Below, piece after piece: positions 30,925 through 42,926 of a stretch of DNA of 64,000 nucleotides. The stretch is from contig CP121458.1 in assembly GCA_029690005.1 (NCBI GenBank), positions 248,001-312,000 on the forward strand, read 5' to 3'. A program made the translations under genes and the position numbers. Each line of letters starts with the position of its first letter. Positions within the stretch are counted from its first letter, which is position 1. A model generated the notes under the pieces. The model saw only the letters and a program-made list of their open reading frames with translations, searched no databases and was not told the DNA's origin. Origin of the DNA: Prescottella defluvii (GTDB taxonomy: Bacteria; Actinomycetota; Actinomycetes; Mycobacteriales; Mycobacteriaceae).

Positions 30925-30995
30925 CGCTCACCCGCCCGGCGCGTTGGTGATCTTCTCCCCCGCCGGGCTCACCGCCCACCACAGGTTGTCCATGC
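30923..30995. repeat. Direct repeat copy B: native 3' end of the lipoprotein gene
   Basis: This is the in-gene copy of the 72/73-base repeat whose partner lies at 29952-30023. It spans the stop and the last codons (MDNLWWAVSPAGEKITNAPGG) of the lipoprotein gene and begins immediately at the stop of the DUF2510 gene (last two bases shared). Confidence 0.88.
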
Positions 30996-31422
30996 CCTGA
31001 CCGGCCAGCGAACCGGGCCGCGTGTCGCCCGAGAACAGGTACAGCGGCATGCCGTTGACTGTGACCTGGTGGCCACCGAGCGGTCCGGGAATCGTGCCGA
31101 TGACACCGCCGACACCGGTCGCGTCCGGGCGGGCGGTGCCGCTCGTGACGGGCGGCCACATCTGGAGGCAGGCGGCGTCGCACGCGCTGGCGTTGGTGCC
31201 GGGCTGGTCCCGGTCGTACGCGTACACCGTCATCCCGTTCACGTCGACGACCACCTCGCCGATGCTCGTCATGGCCGTGGACAGTGCCGGACCGGCCGCC
31301 GGCACCGTGGACGGCATCGGCGTCGTGGATGGAGCGGGACCGGAACCGCTGTTGTCGGAACAGCCGATCAACACCGCGCCCGCGGCGAGCACGGTGAGCG
31401 GGAACGCCAGAGTTTTCCTCAT
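30928..31422 (-). CDS. COG4315-type secreted lipoprotein
   Basis: A 164-residue lipoprotein: signal peptide with lipobox VLIGC (Cys21), a Pro/Ser/Thr linker, then the repeated YxYxxD-type motif characteristic of COG4315 proteins, seen as MTVYAYDRDQPGTNASACDAACLQMWPPV and again as MPLYLFSGDTRPGSLAGQG. The function is unknown; members are exported proteins of actinobacteria and proteobacteria. The ATG at 31422 has GAGAGGAG upstream. Its 3' end is duplicated 971 bases away. Confidence 0.87.
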   Translation of the reverse strand: MRKTLAFPLTVLAAGAVLIGCSDNSGSGPAPSTTPMPSTVPAAGPALSTAMTSIGEVVVDVNGMTVYAYDRDQPGTNASACDAACLQMWPPVTSGTARPDATGVGGVIGTIPGPLGGHQVTVNGMPLYLFSGDTRPGSLAGQGMDNLWWAVSPAGEKITNAPGG

Positions 31423-31500
31423 GTGTGGGCTCCTCTCCTGACCTTCGGACCGGCCCGGTCCGGGCCCGGGCTGTCGGTGCCCGCACCTACCCTGGGCCGC

Positions 31501-32310
31501 ATGGGGTGGTACACACCGACCACGGTGACGCCGGACCTGGCCGGGACGCTCGTGTGCGCGTGGTCGGCCCGCACGCAGGGGCGGCACCTGCTGGTGCCGG
31601 ACGGCTGCATCGACGTGCTGTGGATTCCCGGTGTGGGCGTGCGGGTCTGCGGACCGGAGACCACCGCATGGTCGTTCGCGCTGCCACCCGGCACCGAGTC
31701 GTTCGGGATCCGGTTCCGCCCGGGCTTCGCCCCGCACGTGCTGCGCACGTCGGCGGCCCAGATCCGCGACACCCGAGTCGACCTCGCCGACCTCCTCGGG
31801 TCGGCGGCCGAGCGCACCCTCGTCGACCGACTCGAGCACACCGACGGCGACGCCGCCCGACTGGCGGTGCTCCAGGCCGCGGGACGACGCTGGCTGGGCG
31901 CCCGCCCCGACCCCGATCCGCTCGCGGCCCGGATCACCGCCGCGTTGTCCGTCCACTCGTTGAGCGTCGACGCGCTGGCGGACGCGTCATCGATGACCGG
32001 ACGCCAGCTGCAGCGCCGCTGTAACGACGCGTTCGGGTACGGGGCGTCGACGCTGCGCTCGATCCTGCGGCTGCAGCGGTTCATGCACCTGGCCCGGGCG
32101 GACCGCGGCCGGGGGCTCGCCGCACTCGCCGCCGATGCCGGGTACAGCGACCAGGCGCACCTGTCCCGCGAGTGTCGGCGCATCGCGACGGTCACGCCCA
32201 CCGAGCTGCTCGCCGGGGAGGCGCCGGACTGGCACGGCGGAGCGTCGGTGCTCGATGTCCGATCGATGCAAGACCGCGCGGTCCCCGGCCACGGAGAATC
32301 AGCGGCATGA
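31501..32310 (+). CDS. AraC-family transcriptional regulator
   Basis: A 269-residue protein with an N-terminal DUF6597-like sensor region (LVPDGCIDVLWIPGVGVRVCGPET, then GIRFRPGFAPHVL) and a C-terminal AraC helix-turn-helix (LADASSMTGRQLQRRCNDAFGYGASTLRSILRLQRF; AADAGYSDQAHLSRECRRIATVTP). This arrangement is frequent in actinobacteria, with the regulator next to a DinB- or MDMPI-type gene. The start ATG at 31501 is divergent from the lipoprotein. Its TGA overlaps the next ATG by four bases, so it is co-translated with its neighbour. Confidence 0.88.
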   Translation: MGWYTPTTVTPDLAGTLVCAWSARTQGRHLLVPDGCIDVLWIPGVGVRVCGPETTAWSFALPPGTESFGIRFRPGFAPHVLRTSAAQIRDTRVDLADLLGSAAERTLVDRLEHTDGDAARLAVLQAAGRRWLGARPDPDPLAARITAALSVHSLSVDALADASSMTGRQLQRRCNDAFGYGASTLRSILRLQRFMHLARADRGRGLAALAADAGYSDQAHLSRECRRIATVTPTELLAGEAPDWHGGASVLDVRSMQDRAVPGHGESAA

Positions 32311-32864
32311 CGACCACCGAGACCACCCCAGACCTGTACCGACGCCTCGCCGCGACCCTCACCGAGATCGTCGAGGCCGTCCCCGCCGAGCGCTGGGAAA
32401 ACGCCTCCCCGTGCGAGGGATGGACCACCCGCGACGTGGTCGCGCACATCGTCGACACACAGACACAGATAGTGGGCGTCGTCGGTCTGTCGATTGCGGA
32501 AGGCCCGTCGGCGGCTGACGATCCCGCCAGCGCCTGGCGGCACACGCGTGACGAGGTGCAGGCGATCCTCGACGACCCTGCGAAGGCCGGTATCGAGTAC
32601 GACGGACACTTCGGGCGCACCGACCTGGCGTCGACGATGCGCACCTTCTACTGCTTCGACCTGATCGTCCACGGCTGGGACATCGCACGCGCCGCCGGTC
32701 TCGGCACGACGATCCCGGACCGCGACATGGACATGCTCGACGCGATCATCGCGCAGCTCGGCGACTCCATCCGCATGGAAGGCGTGTGCGGGCCGGCCGT
32801 CGACGTGTCCGCTGACGCCGACCGCCATACGCGTGTCCTCGCGACGCTCGGTCGCCGCGCCTGA
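32307..32864 (+). CDS. TIGR03086/MDMPI-like mycothiol-type metal-binding protein
   Basis: A 185-residue DinB-like helical bundle of the TIGR03086 family: WENASPCEGWTTRDVVAHIVDTQ near residue 30 provides the first metal His, and DLIVHGWDIARAAG near residue 120 the third. Members include mycothiol-dependent maleylpyruvate isomerase relatives, but most have unassigned thiol-transfer functions. Coupled by a 4-base overlap to the AraC regulator. The mycothiol link supports an actinobacterial host. Confidence 0.88.
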   Translation: MTTTETTPDLYRRLAATLTEIVEAVPAERWENASPCEGWTTRDVVAHIVDTQTQIVGVVGLSIAEGPSAADDPASAWRHTRDEVQAILDDPAKAGIEYDGHFGRTDLASTMRTFYCFDLIVHGWDIARAAGLGTTIPDRDMDMLDAIIAQLGDSIRMEGVCGPAVDVSADADRHTRVLATLGRRA

Positions 32865-32887
32865 TCCAACCGCGCCCGGCGGCGACG

Positions 32888-34677
32888 TCATGTTTCGTCG
32901 TCGGGTTTGTAATGCTCCTCGTCCGGCAACGGCGTGCGGTCGCTGTCCGCCTCGCGGTCGCTGCTCTCGATAACCGCCGTCACCCGACGGCCGGCGCTGC
33001 CCGGACCCACGTGGGCCTCCGCCCGCAGTCGATCCACCATGTGCGGGTAGTGCAGCTCGAATGCCGGTCGCTCCGAACGGATTCGGGGTAGCTCGGTGAA
33101 GTTGTGCCGTGGCGGCGGGCACGTCGTCGCCCACTCGAGCGAGTTGCCGTACCCCCATGGGTCGTCGACCGTCACGACCTGCCCGTAGCGGTAGCTCTTG
33201 AAGACGTTCCACAGGAACGGCAGCGTCGAGGCACCCAGGATGAACGAGCCGATGGTGGAGACCTCGTTGAGGGTCGTGAACCCGTCCGTCGGCAGGTAGT
33301 CCGCGTAGCGGCGCGGCATGCCCTCGGCGCCGAGCCAGTGCTGCACGAGGAACGTGGTGTGGAAGCCGACGAACGTGAGCCAGAAGTGCCACTTGCCGAG
33401 ACGCTCGTCGAGCATGCGGCCGGTCATCTTCGGGAACCAGAAATAGATGCCGCCGTACGTCGCGAACACGATCGTGCCGAAGAGCACGTAGTGGAAATGC
33501 GCGACCGTGAAGTACGAATCGGTGACGTGGAAGTCGATCGGCGGGCTCGCCAGCAGCACACCGGACAGACCACCGAAGAGGAACGTCACCAGGAACCCGA
33601 CCGCGAACAGCATCGCGGTCTCGAAGGTTAGTTGGCCGCGCCACATCGTGCCGATCCAGTTGAAGAACTTCACGCCGGTCGGGACCGCGATGAGGAACGT
33701 CATGAACGAGAAGAACGGCAGCAGAACCGCACCCGTCGCGTACATGTGGTGCGCCCACACCGCGATGGACAGCGCGGAGATCGCGATCGTCGCGTACACG
33801 AGCCCCGTGTAGCCGAAGATCGGCTTACGCGAGAAGACCGGGAAGATCTCCGAGACGATGCCGAAGAACGGCAGCGCGACGATGTACACCTCGGGATGGC
33901 CGAAGAACCAGAACAGGTGTTGCCACAGCAGCACTCCGCCCGTGGCGGGAGCGTAGACGTTGGCGCCGGCCACCCGCTCGGCGAACAGGCCCATCAGCGC
34001 CGACGTGAGGATCGGGAACGCCACCAGGATCAGGATGCTGGTGATGAAGACGTTCCACGTGAAGATCGGCATCCGGAACATGGTCATGCCGGGCGCGCGC
34101 AGGCAGATCACGGTGGTGATCATGTTGACCGCACCCAGGATCGTGCCGAGGCCGCTGAGCGCGAGCCCCATGATCCACAGGTTGCCCCCATCCCGGGCGC
34201 GTGCAGGTCACTCGTCAACGGCGAGTAGGCCGTCCACCCGAAGTCCGCCGCACCGCCCGGGGTGACGAAGCCGGCGGTCGCGATGATGCCGCCGAACAGG
34301 AATGCCCAGTAGCTGAAGGCATTGAGCCTCGGGAACGCCACGTCCGGGGCACCGATCTGGAGCGGCAGGATGTAGTTGGCGAACCCGAACACGATCGGCG
34401 TCGCATACAGCAGCAGCATGATCGTGCCGTGCATCGTGAACAGCTGGTTGTACTGCTCGTTCGACAGGAACTGCAGCCCCGGCCGCGCGAGCTCCGCGCG
34501 CATCAGCAGCGCCAGAAGACCGCCGATCATGAAGAACGCGAACGACGTGATCAGGTACATGATCCCGAGCATCTTGGGATCGGTCGTCGTGATCACGCGA
34601 TAGATGAACTCGCCTTTGCGGGCCCATCGGCTCGGATAGGGCCGAACAGCAACAGGTTTGGATGCGACGGTCGCCAC
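32888..34677 (-). CDS. ctaD: Cytochrome c oxidase subunit I, frameshifted
   Basis: A 596-residue aa3-type oxidase subunit I with twelve membrane segments. Seen are [16 protein letters not shown] (heme a His), [11 protein letters not shown] (CuB His and the cross-linked Tyr), AHHMY (CuB His pair) and [10 protein letters not shown] (heme a and a3 His). The last 60 residues are a charged cytoplasmic tail. One G is missing from the GGGGG run near 34186; restoring it gives [17 protein letters not shown]. The GTG start at 34677 follows AGGAGG. As in other actinobacteria ctaD is apart from ctaC/ctaE. It reduces oxygen at the plasma membrane. Confidence 0.95.
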
Positions 34678-34887
34678 CGGGACCTCCTGACCGCACGTGC
34701 CGGCGGCGGGCGCGCGCTCCCTCGAAGGCGTCACCGGTCGCGGTCTTCCGAAGTGTCGAGCTGCAGAGCGGCGGCCGGCGCAGACTCAGCACTGTGGACG
34801 CTACGCCTTCCATGGGCCCTTTGGCTACGGATTCGGCTGGGTGGACCGCGCCCCGGACGTCGGTGGCGACCTCGATAAGCTGCACCA

Positions 34888-35802
34888 ATGCCGAAACAGG
34901 TCGACGGAACCACCCAAGCGGGACGATTCGCTCCCAGCCCGTCCGGCGACCTGCATCTGGGCAACCTGCGCACCGCGCTGCTCGCCTGGCTGTTCGCCCG
35001 CTCCACCGGCCGCCGGTTCCTCGTGCGCGTCGAGGATCTGGACCGCGTCCGCCCCGGCGCCGAGGAGCGGCAACTCGCCGACCTCGCCGCGATCGGACTG
35101 GACTGGGACGGCGAGGTGGTGCATCAGTCGTCGCGGCTGCCGCTGTACGACGCCGCGATCGCACGACTGCAGCGCGCCGGACTCACGTACGAATGTTTCT
35201 GTACGCGTAGGGAAATCCTGAAAGCGGCATCGGCTCCGCACGCACCTGCCGGCGCGTATCCGGGCACATGCCGCAATCTGACCGACGCCGAGCGCGACGA
35301 GCGGCGGGCGAGCGGCCGGCCGCCGGCGCTGCGACTGCGGGCGGGCACGGACAAGTTCACGGTCGAGGACGAATTGCACGGCCGCTACACCGGCACGGTC
35401 GACGACCTGGTGCTCCGACGCGGTGACGGGATACCCGCCTACAACCTCGCGGTGGTGGTCGACGATGCCGCGCAGGGCATCGACCAGGTGGTTCGCGGCG
35501 ACGACCTGCTGTCGTCGGCACCTCGCCAGGCCTACCTCGCCGGACTGCTCGGTCTGCCCGCGCCGACGTACGCGCACGTGCCACTCGCCCTCAACGCCGA
35601 AGGCAAGCGTCTGGCCAAACGCGACGGCGCGGTCACCCTCGCGGACCAGGCGGAGTCGGGACACACCCCCGCCGATGTCCTGGCGGTGCTCGCCCGTTCG
35701 CTGGGGTTGGCCGCCGCCGGCGAGATCGTTACTCTCACTCAGCTTCTCGATCGGTGGGATCCTGAGAGTGTTCCCGCGGACCCGTGGATCTTCCACGGGT
35801 GA
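34888..35802 (+). CDS. gluQRS: Glutamyl-Q tRNA(Asp) synthetase
   Basis: A 304-residue truncated class I glutamyl-tRNA synthetase lacking the anticodon-binding domain. Signatures are [20 protein letters not shown] (HIGH-type), zinc site YECFCTRRE...YPGTCR, and [10 protein letters not shown] (KMSKS-type). It transfers glutamate onto the queuosine base at position 34 of tRNA-Asp. The gene is intact and is 1.2 kb from yhhQ and 1.9 kb from tgt, so the queuosine steps cluster here. It is divergent from ctaD with about 210 bases between. Confidence 0.93.
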   Translation: MPKQVDGTTQAGRFAPSPSGDLHLGNLRTALLAWLFARSTGRRFLVRVEDLDRVRPGAEERQLADLAAIGLDWDGEVVHQSSRLPLYDAAIARLQRAGLTYECFCTRREILKAASAPHAPAGAYPGTCRNLTDAERDERRASGRPPALRLRAGTDKFTVEDELHGRYTGTVDDLVLRRGDGIPAYNLAVVVDDAAQGIDQVVRGDDLLSSAPRQAYLAGLLGLPAPTYAHVPLALNAEGKRLAKRDGAVTLADQAESGHTPADVLAVLARSLGLAAAGEIVTLTQLLDRWDPESVPADPWIFHG

Positions 35803-35903
35803 CGCGGCCATATAGAGCGCGCAAACCGACCACTCGCCACGTAGGGTTTCGTACCAGAAGTTTTCGAACTTCACCGAATACCCGACGAGACCCAGGTGCA
35901 CAC

Positions 35904-36847
35904 ATGACAACTGGTGGACAAGACCCGAACCAGAGCCACGAAGGCGGAAACGACACTCCGTCGCAGCCCGGTGGTGGCACTCCACCGCCGCCTCCCGGTA
36001 GCTACCCGCCACCGCCCGGCACCGGCACCCCGCCCCCTCCGCCCGGTGGCTACCCGCCCCCGCCGGGTGGATACCCGCCGCCTCCGTCGCAGGGCGGGTA
36101 TCCGCCGCCGCCTCCGGGGAACTACCCGCCGCCGCCCGGTGGCTTCCCGCCGCCCGGCGGCTGCCCGCCCCCGCCGGGGAGCTACCCCCGCCGCCACCGG
36201 CGTTCGATGCCGGTTACGGCCAGCCGGGACCGGGAGCGGCACTGCGCGTCGGTGACGCGATCTCGTACGCGTGGCGGAAGTTCTCGGGCAACGCCCTGTC
36301 CTGGGTGGTGCTGATGCTGATCGCCGGGATCATCGAGGGTCTGCTCAACTGGGCGTTCAACGACCGGAATACATTCGTCACCAGCCTGATCGGAACCCTG
36401 GTCATCACGATCGTCGGTTACCTGCTCCAGGCCGCATTCGTGACGGGCGCGCTGCAGGAGACGGATGGCACAAAGCCGTCGATCGGCTCGTTCTTCCAAC
36501 TCCGGAACATCGGCGCCGTCATCGTGGCCTGCTTCCTCGTAGCGGTGTTTACGACGGTCGGTCTCGTCCTGCTGATCATCCCGGGTCTCATCGTGATGTT
36601 CCTGACCTGGTGGACCCTGCAGTTCGTCATCGACCAGAACCAGGACCCGCTCACGGCGATCAAGTCCAGCTTCGGCGCGATCGCCTCGAACTGGGGCACC
36701 CTGCTACTGCTCGCACTCGCCCTGATCGGCCTGAACATCCTGGGCCTCATCCCCTTCGGATTGGGTCTGTTCATCACCGTGCCGATGACGATCATCGCGT
36801 CGACCTACGCATACCGGGTCACCGTCGGCGGGCCCGTCCACCACTAG
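35904..36847 (+). CDS. Pro-rich membrane protein, frameshifted
   Basis: The first 95 residues are a low-complexity PPPPGxYP repeat (about ten Pro-rich units). It is followed by a multi-pass membrane domain of about 200 residues with four to five hydrophobic segments, such as VVLMLIAGIIEGLLNW and IGAVIVACFLVAVFTTVGLVLLIIPGLIVMFLTWW. One C is missing from the CCCCC run near 36190; restoring it joins SYPPPPPAFDAGYGQPG to the membrane part for 314 residues. The family is common in actinobacteria beside Pro-rich leaders, and its function is unknown. The repeat is a likely place for length polymorphism. Confidence 0.75.
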
Positions 36848-36980
36848 CGGCGCTCATCCACTGACCCACGTTTTGCGCGCTTGCCGCCCGGACCGGCCTC
36901 CGGACCAGCGGCAAGCGCGCAAACGGGCGCGGGTGGGGTGCGGATCGGCGTCACACTGCGTCGAATGCTTGGATGGCGCG

Positions 36981-38964
<1,984 letters not shown>

Positions 38965-39007
38965 CTGGCCATAGTGTCACAGCGAGGGTCGGCGACCTCG
39001 ACTCCGG

Positions 39008-39856
39008 CTACGCCCGCCTGTGGGCGGTGAGCAGCAGGTACTCCCAGTCCATCGCGAACCGATCCCCGCCGACGCCGAACTGTCGGGCCAGGTCGGTGAG
39101 GGCCGCGTCGAGGGCCGCGACCTTGGCAGCACCGTCCTCGCCGCCGGATATTGCCTTGTACACCGCGATCGTCGGCCCGTAGTTGGACTTGAAGTAGTCG
39201 CAGAACGCCTCGGGACTGTCGAAATGATCCACCCGGATGGTGTCGCGCTCTGCGACCACATCGGTGACCCGGTCCCCGAGCAGCTCGCGGACGTGAGTTT
39301 CGTCGCCCCACAGCGGCGGCGGCTGCGCACCGGGCGGGGGCGGCGGCGCGTACGGCTTCATCGCCGCGAACATCCGGCCGATGAAGCCGTCCGGCGTCCA
39401 GCTGAGCAGCCCGATGGTGCCGCCCGGCTTGCACACCCGGACCAGCTCGTCGGCGCTCTTCTGGTGGTGCGGCGCGAACATCACACCCAGGCAGGACAGC
39501 ACGGCGTCGAACTCGGCGTCGCCGAACGGCAGTGCCTCCGCGTCGGCCGCCTGCCATGCGAGTTCGGCGCCGCGCTTGGCGGCGAGCCGCCGTCCGGCGT
39601 CGAACAGTTCGGGCGTGAGATCCGACGCGACGACGTCGGCTCCGGTCAGCGCGGCCGGGATCGCCGCGTTGCCGGTGCCCGCGCCCACGTCGAGCACCCG
39701 CTGTCCGCTGTGCACGCCCGACGCCCGGACCAGCACCGCACCCAGGTCCGGAATGACGTCCGCCGCGACGGCCGGGTAGTCGCCGGACGCCCACACCGCA
39801 CGGTGTTTGGCCTTGAGCGCGCGGTCGGCTTCCTTCGCAACAAGTGATTCGCTCAT
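39008..39856 (-). CDS. SAM-dependent methyltransferase (class I)
   Basis: A 282-residue class I methyltransferase: motif I VLDVGAGTGNAAIPAALTGADVVASDLTPELF near residue 55, AEALPFGDAEFDAVLSCLGVMFAPH near residue 105, and PGGTIGLLSWTPDGFIG near residue 145. The ATG at 39856 begins MSESLVAKEADRAL; an upstream in-frame GTG would add 22 unlikely residues. It is closest to UbiE/COQ5-like proteins with a mobile lid (PYAPPPPPGAQPPPLWGDE). The substrate is unknown. It is divergent from the flavin monooxygenase. Confidence 0.88.
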   Translation of the reverse strand: MSESLVAKEADRALKAKHRAVWASGDYPAVAADVIPDLGAVLVRASGVHSGQRVLDVGAGTGNAAIPAALTGADVVASDLTPELFDAGRRLAAKRGAELAWQAADAEALPFGDAEFDAVLSCLGVMFAPHHQKSADELVRVCKPGGTIGLLSWTPDGFIGRMFAAMKPYAPPPPPGAQPPPLWGDETHVRELLGDRVTDVVAERDTIRVDHFDSPEAFCDYFKSNYGPTIAVYKAISGGEDGAAKVAALDAALTDLARQFGVGGDRFAMDWEYLLLTAHRRA

Positions 39857-40226
39857 GGTTCGAGCGTGCGCCGAGGCAATAACGATCGAAAGACCCCCGA
39901 GGGGTTGCCGGCGCACCCCCACCGCGGGCGGCGTTGCCTCACGCCTGCCGATCAGCGACTAGAACACGTTACAGTTTGGCCGTCCACCCACCGCGGAGAA
40001 GTGGGGTGCGTGCTCGATATTCAGGTCCGAGCGGGAGAATCGCCGAGGCCCGATACTTCAGCAAACGAACAGGTAACGGACATGTTGCGACCAAGTAGCG
40101 CACGTGCGCCACGTAGTTTTCGGCGCCGGATTCCAATCAGCCCGTTTTCCGCGCACACTGAGTGAACACGTTCTAGTATCGGGATGTAGTTGCGAGAATC
40201 AACCACGAACAGAGACGAGGGAAGCC
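39857..40226. other. 370-base divergent intergenic region
   Basis: No gene is supported. The segment separates the methyltransferase from the flavin monooxygenase and should hold both promoters. A short CCCCCGAGGGG hairpin lies close to the methyltransferase start. The stretch 40060-40200 is lower in GC than the genes on either side. Confidence 0.5.
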
Positions 40227-41404
40227 ATGGGACACGTCCTGGATCGGATCGAGCAGTACGCCGACGAAATTCGCGCCGAGGGCGTCGAGGGCGACAAGCT
40301 GATGCGCCTGCCCGACGCCAACGCCAAGAGGCTTCGGGAGGCCGGTGTCGTCCGCATGCTGCAGCCGAAAGGCCACGGCGGATTCGAGGTCCACCCCCGA
40401 GAGTTCGCGGAGACCGCCATGGCGATCGGCGCGATGGACGGCGCCACCGGCTGGGTCGGCGGCATCGTGGAGTCCATTCGTGGGAACTCGCGTTCTTCGA
40501 CCCGAAGGCCCAGGACGAGGTGTGGGGCAAGGACCCCGACACCTGGATGGCCTCGCCGTACGCGCCTATGGGCGTCGCGGTGCCGACCGACGGCGGGTAC
40601 ATCCTCAACGGTCGGTGGTCGTTCTCGTCGGGCACCGACCACTGCCAGTGGGTCATGATCGGGGCGGCCGTCGGCGATCGGGACGGCAATCGGTTGATGC
40701 CGCCGCAGATCCTGCACGTGCTGGTGCCCCGCAGCGACTACGAGATCGACCACGAGAGTTGGGATGTCGTCGGCCTGCGCGGCACGGGTAGCAAGGATCT
40801 GATCGTCAAGGATGCCTTCATCCCGACACACCGGACGATCGACGCGTCGAAGGTGTTCGACGGCACCGCACCGAAGGAGGCCGGCCGGAACGAGACGCTG
40901 TACAACTTCCCGTTCTCGTGCATCTTCCCGCTCGGCATCACCGCGTCACTGCTCGGCATGGCCGAGGGCGCGCTGGCGTGCCACATGGCGGCGCAGCGAA
41001 CCCGGATCACGGTCGCGGGCACGGCCACTAAGGAGGATCCGCACGTGCTGTTCGCGATCGGTGACGCGGCCGCGGAGATCGCCGCGTCACGGGCGGCGCT
41101 CCTGTCGACTGTGGACCGGTTCTGGGACATGACCGAGCGGGGCGAGAAGGTCACCTTCGAACAGCGGGCCGCCGGGCGACGGAATCAGACCGCGGCCGCA
41201 TGGCGAGCAGTCCGCGCCGTGGATGAGGTCTTCGCCCGATCCGGTGGCGGTGCGCTTCAGATGAAGACACCGATGCAGCGGTTCTGGCGGGACGCCCACG
41301 CCGGCCTGACGCATGCGATCCACGTTCCCGGGTCGATCTTCTACGCCTCCGCGCTCACCGAACTCGGCGGCGAGCCGCAGGGCATCCACCGCGCGATGAT
41401 CTGA
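40227..41404 (+). CDS. Flavin-dependent monooxygenase (HsaA/acyl-CoA-dehydrogenase-like), frameshifted
   Basis: The product belongs to the acyl-CoA-dehydrogenase-fold, FMNH2/FADH2-using monooxygenases of the HsaA, HpaH and TcpX type: a helical N-terminal domain with MRLPDANAKRLREAGVVRMLQP, a beta domain with GGYILNGRWSFSSGTDHCQWVMIG, and the VVGLRGTGSKDLIVKDAFIP block. One G is missing from the GG run near 40469; restoring it gives GGIVGVHSWELAFFDP and 392 residues. The ATG at 40227 follows GAGGGAAG. No flavin reductase or ring-cleavage gene is adjacent, so the substrate is open. A strong terminator follows. Confidence 0.87.
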
Positions 41405-41409
41405 CGGAT

Positions 41410-41440
41410 CTCGCCCGGCCCGCTCAGCGGGCCGGGCGAG
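41410..41440. terminator. Bidirectional hairpin terminator
   Basis: A perfect 14-base-pair stem (CTCGCCCGGCCCGC / GCGGGCCGGGCGAG) with a 3-base loop lies between the convergent flavin monooxygenase and PPOX genes. Confidence 0.75.
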
Positions 41441-41455
41441 CGTCAGTCGCGGCGT

Positions 41456-41917
41456 CTAGTCGCGCGCGAGGTTCGGCGGAAAGCCGCCGGTCGCGACCGG
41501 GCCCCACTCGTCGATCGTGATTCGGATGAGGCTCTTGTCCTGCTTGCGCATCGCCTCGCGGTACTCGTCCCAGTCGGGGTGTTCACCCGAGATGCACCGG
41601 AAGTACTCGACGAGTGGTTCGAGCGCATCGGGCATGTCGAGCACCTCCGCGGTGCCGTCGACCTGCACGTATGCACCGTTGAACTCGTCGGAGAGCACAC
41701 ACACGCTCACGTGCGGATCGTGGCGGAGGTTGACGGCCTTGGCTCGCTGCGGATACGTCGAGACGACGATCCGTCCCTCCGCGTCGAGGCCCGATGTGAC
41801 CGGCGAAATCTGAAGTCCGCCCGACCTTTTGCGCGTGATGAGAACACTGCGGTGGCGGGGGCGGATGAATTCGAGCAACTGTTCGCGGGTGACGTGTTCG
41901 GCGGTGGCGACGGCCAT
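41456..41917 (-). CDS. PPOX-class F420/FMN-binding protein
   Basis: A 153-residue split-barrel flavoprotein of the pyridoxamine-phosphate-oxidase-like group. It has LLEFIRPRHRSVLITRKRSGGLQISPVTSGLDAEGRIVVSTYPQRAKAVNLRHDPHVSVCVL, the usual F420- or FMN-binding face, and VQVDGTAEVLDM. Related mycobacterial proteins (Rv1155 type) bind F420 and reduce or bind tetrapyrroles or quinones. The frame is intact and the length normal. Sequence alone does not decide between FMN and F420. Confidence 0.87.
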   Translation of the reverse strand: MAVATAEHVTREQLLEFIRPRHRSVLITRKRSGGLQISPVTSGLDAEGRIVVSTYPQRAKAVNLRHDPHVSVCVLSDEFNGAYVQVDGTAEVLDMPDALEPLVEYFRCISGEHPDWDEYREAMRKQDKSLIRITIDEWGPVATGGFPPNLARD

Positions 41918-42006
41918 GGCGCACTCTCCTGATCGGCTCGGTCCGTGTACTTTTCCAGCCTATCGGCGAGACAATCGAGGTCCGCGGCCGATCGCTGGAG
42001 GGCTCC

Positions 42007-42909
42007 ATGACATCCCGCAGAAGCCGGTCATTGCGTAGGGGGCCCGAGCAACAGGAGGTCACGCCCCTCGAACTCTTCTTCTATCTCGTCTACGTCTTCG
42101 CCATCGGACAGTTGTCGGCGCACCTGCTGGAGAATCTCACCTGGACCGGGCTCGCCGAGACCGTGGTGCTGTACGTCGCCGTGTACGCGGCCTGGGCGCA
42201 CACCGCGTGGGCGAGCACCCTCACCGATCCGCGGCAGCCGTCCGTCCAGGTCATGGTTCTGCTCGGGATGCTGCTCGGCCTCTTCATGAACGCCTCGATC
42301 CCGTCCGCTTTCGGCGGGTGGGGTTGGCTGTCGTCACGACGTACCTGCTCCTCCAGATCGGCCGCACCCTGTGGCTGCTGACGGCCGGACTCGACCCCGT
42401 GATGCAACGCCATCTCCACCGCACGCTCGTATGGCTGGTGGCGTCCGCGCCCCGCGGATCGCGGGCGCTGTGCTCGAGCACGACGCGCGCCTGATCCTCT
42501 GGGGAATCGCCACCGCGATCGACGTCGCCGGGGTGCTGGCGGCACACCCCCTGCCGGGCAAGAGAATTCACTCGGAGAATGTCGCCTTCGTCGCGGAGCA
42601 CTATTTCGAGCGAACGCGCCTGTTCTTCATGATCGCGCTCGGCGAGACCATTCTGACCACGGGACTGGCGATCTCGCACGCCCCGCTCGAGCCGCTGACC
42701 ATGTTCGCCGGCACCGTCGCGCTGATCGGCACGATCACGTTGTGGTGAGTGTACTTCCCGCGGCAATCGTCGCACTGCTCGCGCTCGGCGTGGCCACCCT
42801 GCCGCTCCCGCACTACGCCGCGGCGGTCGCCGCGACCGCGGTGGTCCTCGCGGTCGCAGTCGCCGACGGTCGCCGGGCCGCCCGCGAAGAGTCGGAATCA
42901 CCGAAGTAA
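42007..42909 (+). CDS. Low-temperature-requirement A (LtrA) membrane protein, multiply frameshifted
   Basis: LtrA-family signs are PLELFFYLVYVFAIGQLSAHL near the start, a block of hydrophobic helices, and FVAEHYFERTRLFFMIALGETILTTG in the middle. Three frame changes occur: near 42318 (adding G gives AFGGVGLAVVTTYLLLQIGRTLW), near 42455 (adding C gives ASAPPRIAGAVLEHDARLILWG) and near 42745 (a base restores LWVSVLPAAIVALLALG). The corrected product has 301 residues, shorter than the usual 370-400 of the family; about 80 residues before the last two helices seem absent. Its function is unknown. Confidence 0.75.
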
Positions 42910-42926
42910 CTCGTCGGAAAGCTGTC

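Noticed and set aside
35990..36185. Regular short repeats that might suggest a CRISPR array
   Set aside because: They are in-frame Pro codon repeats of one protein, with no constant repeat and unique spacers and no cas genes.
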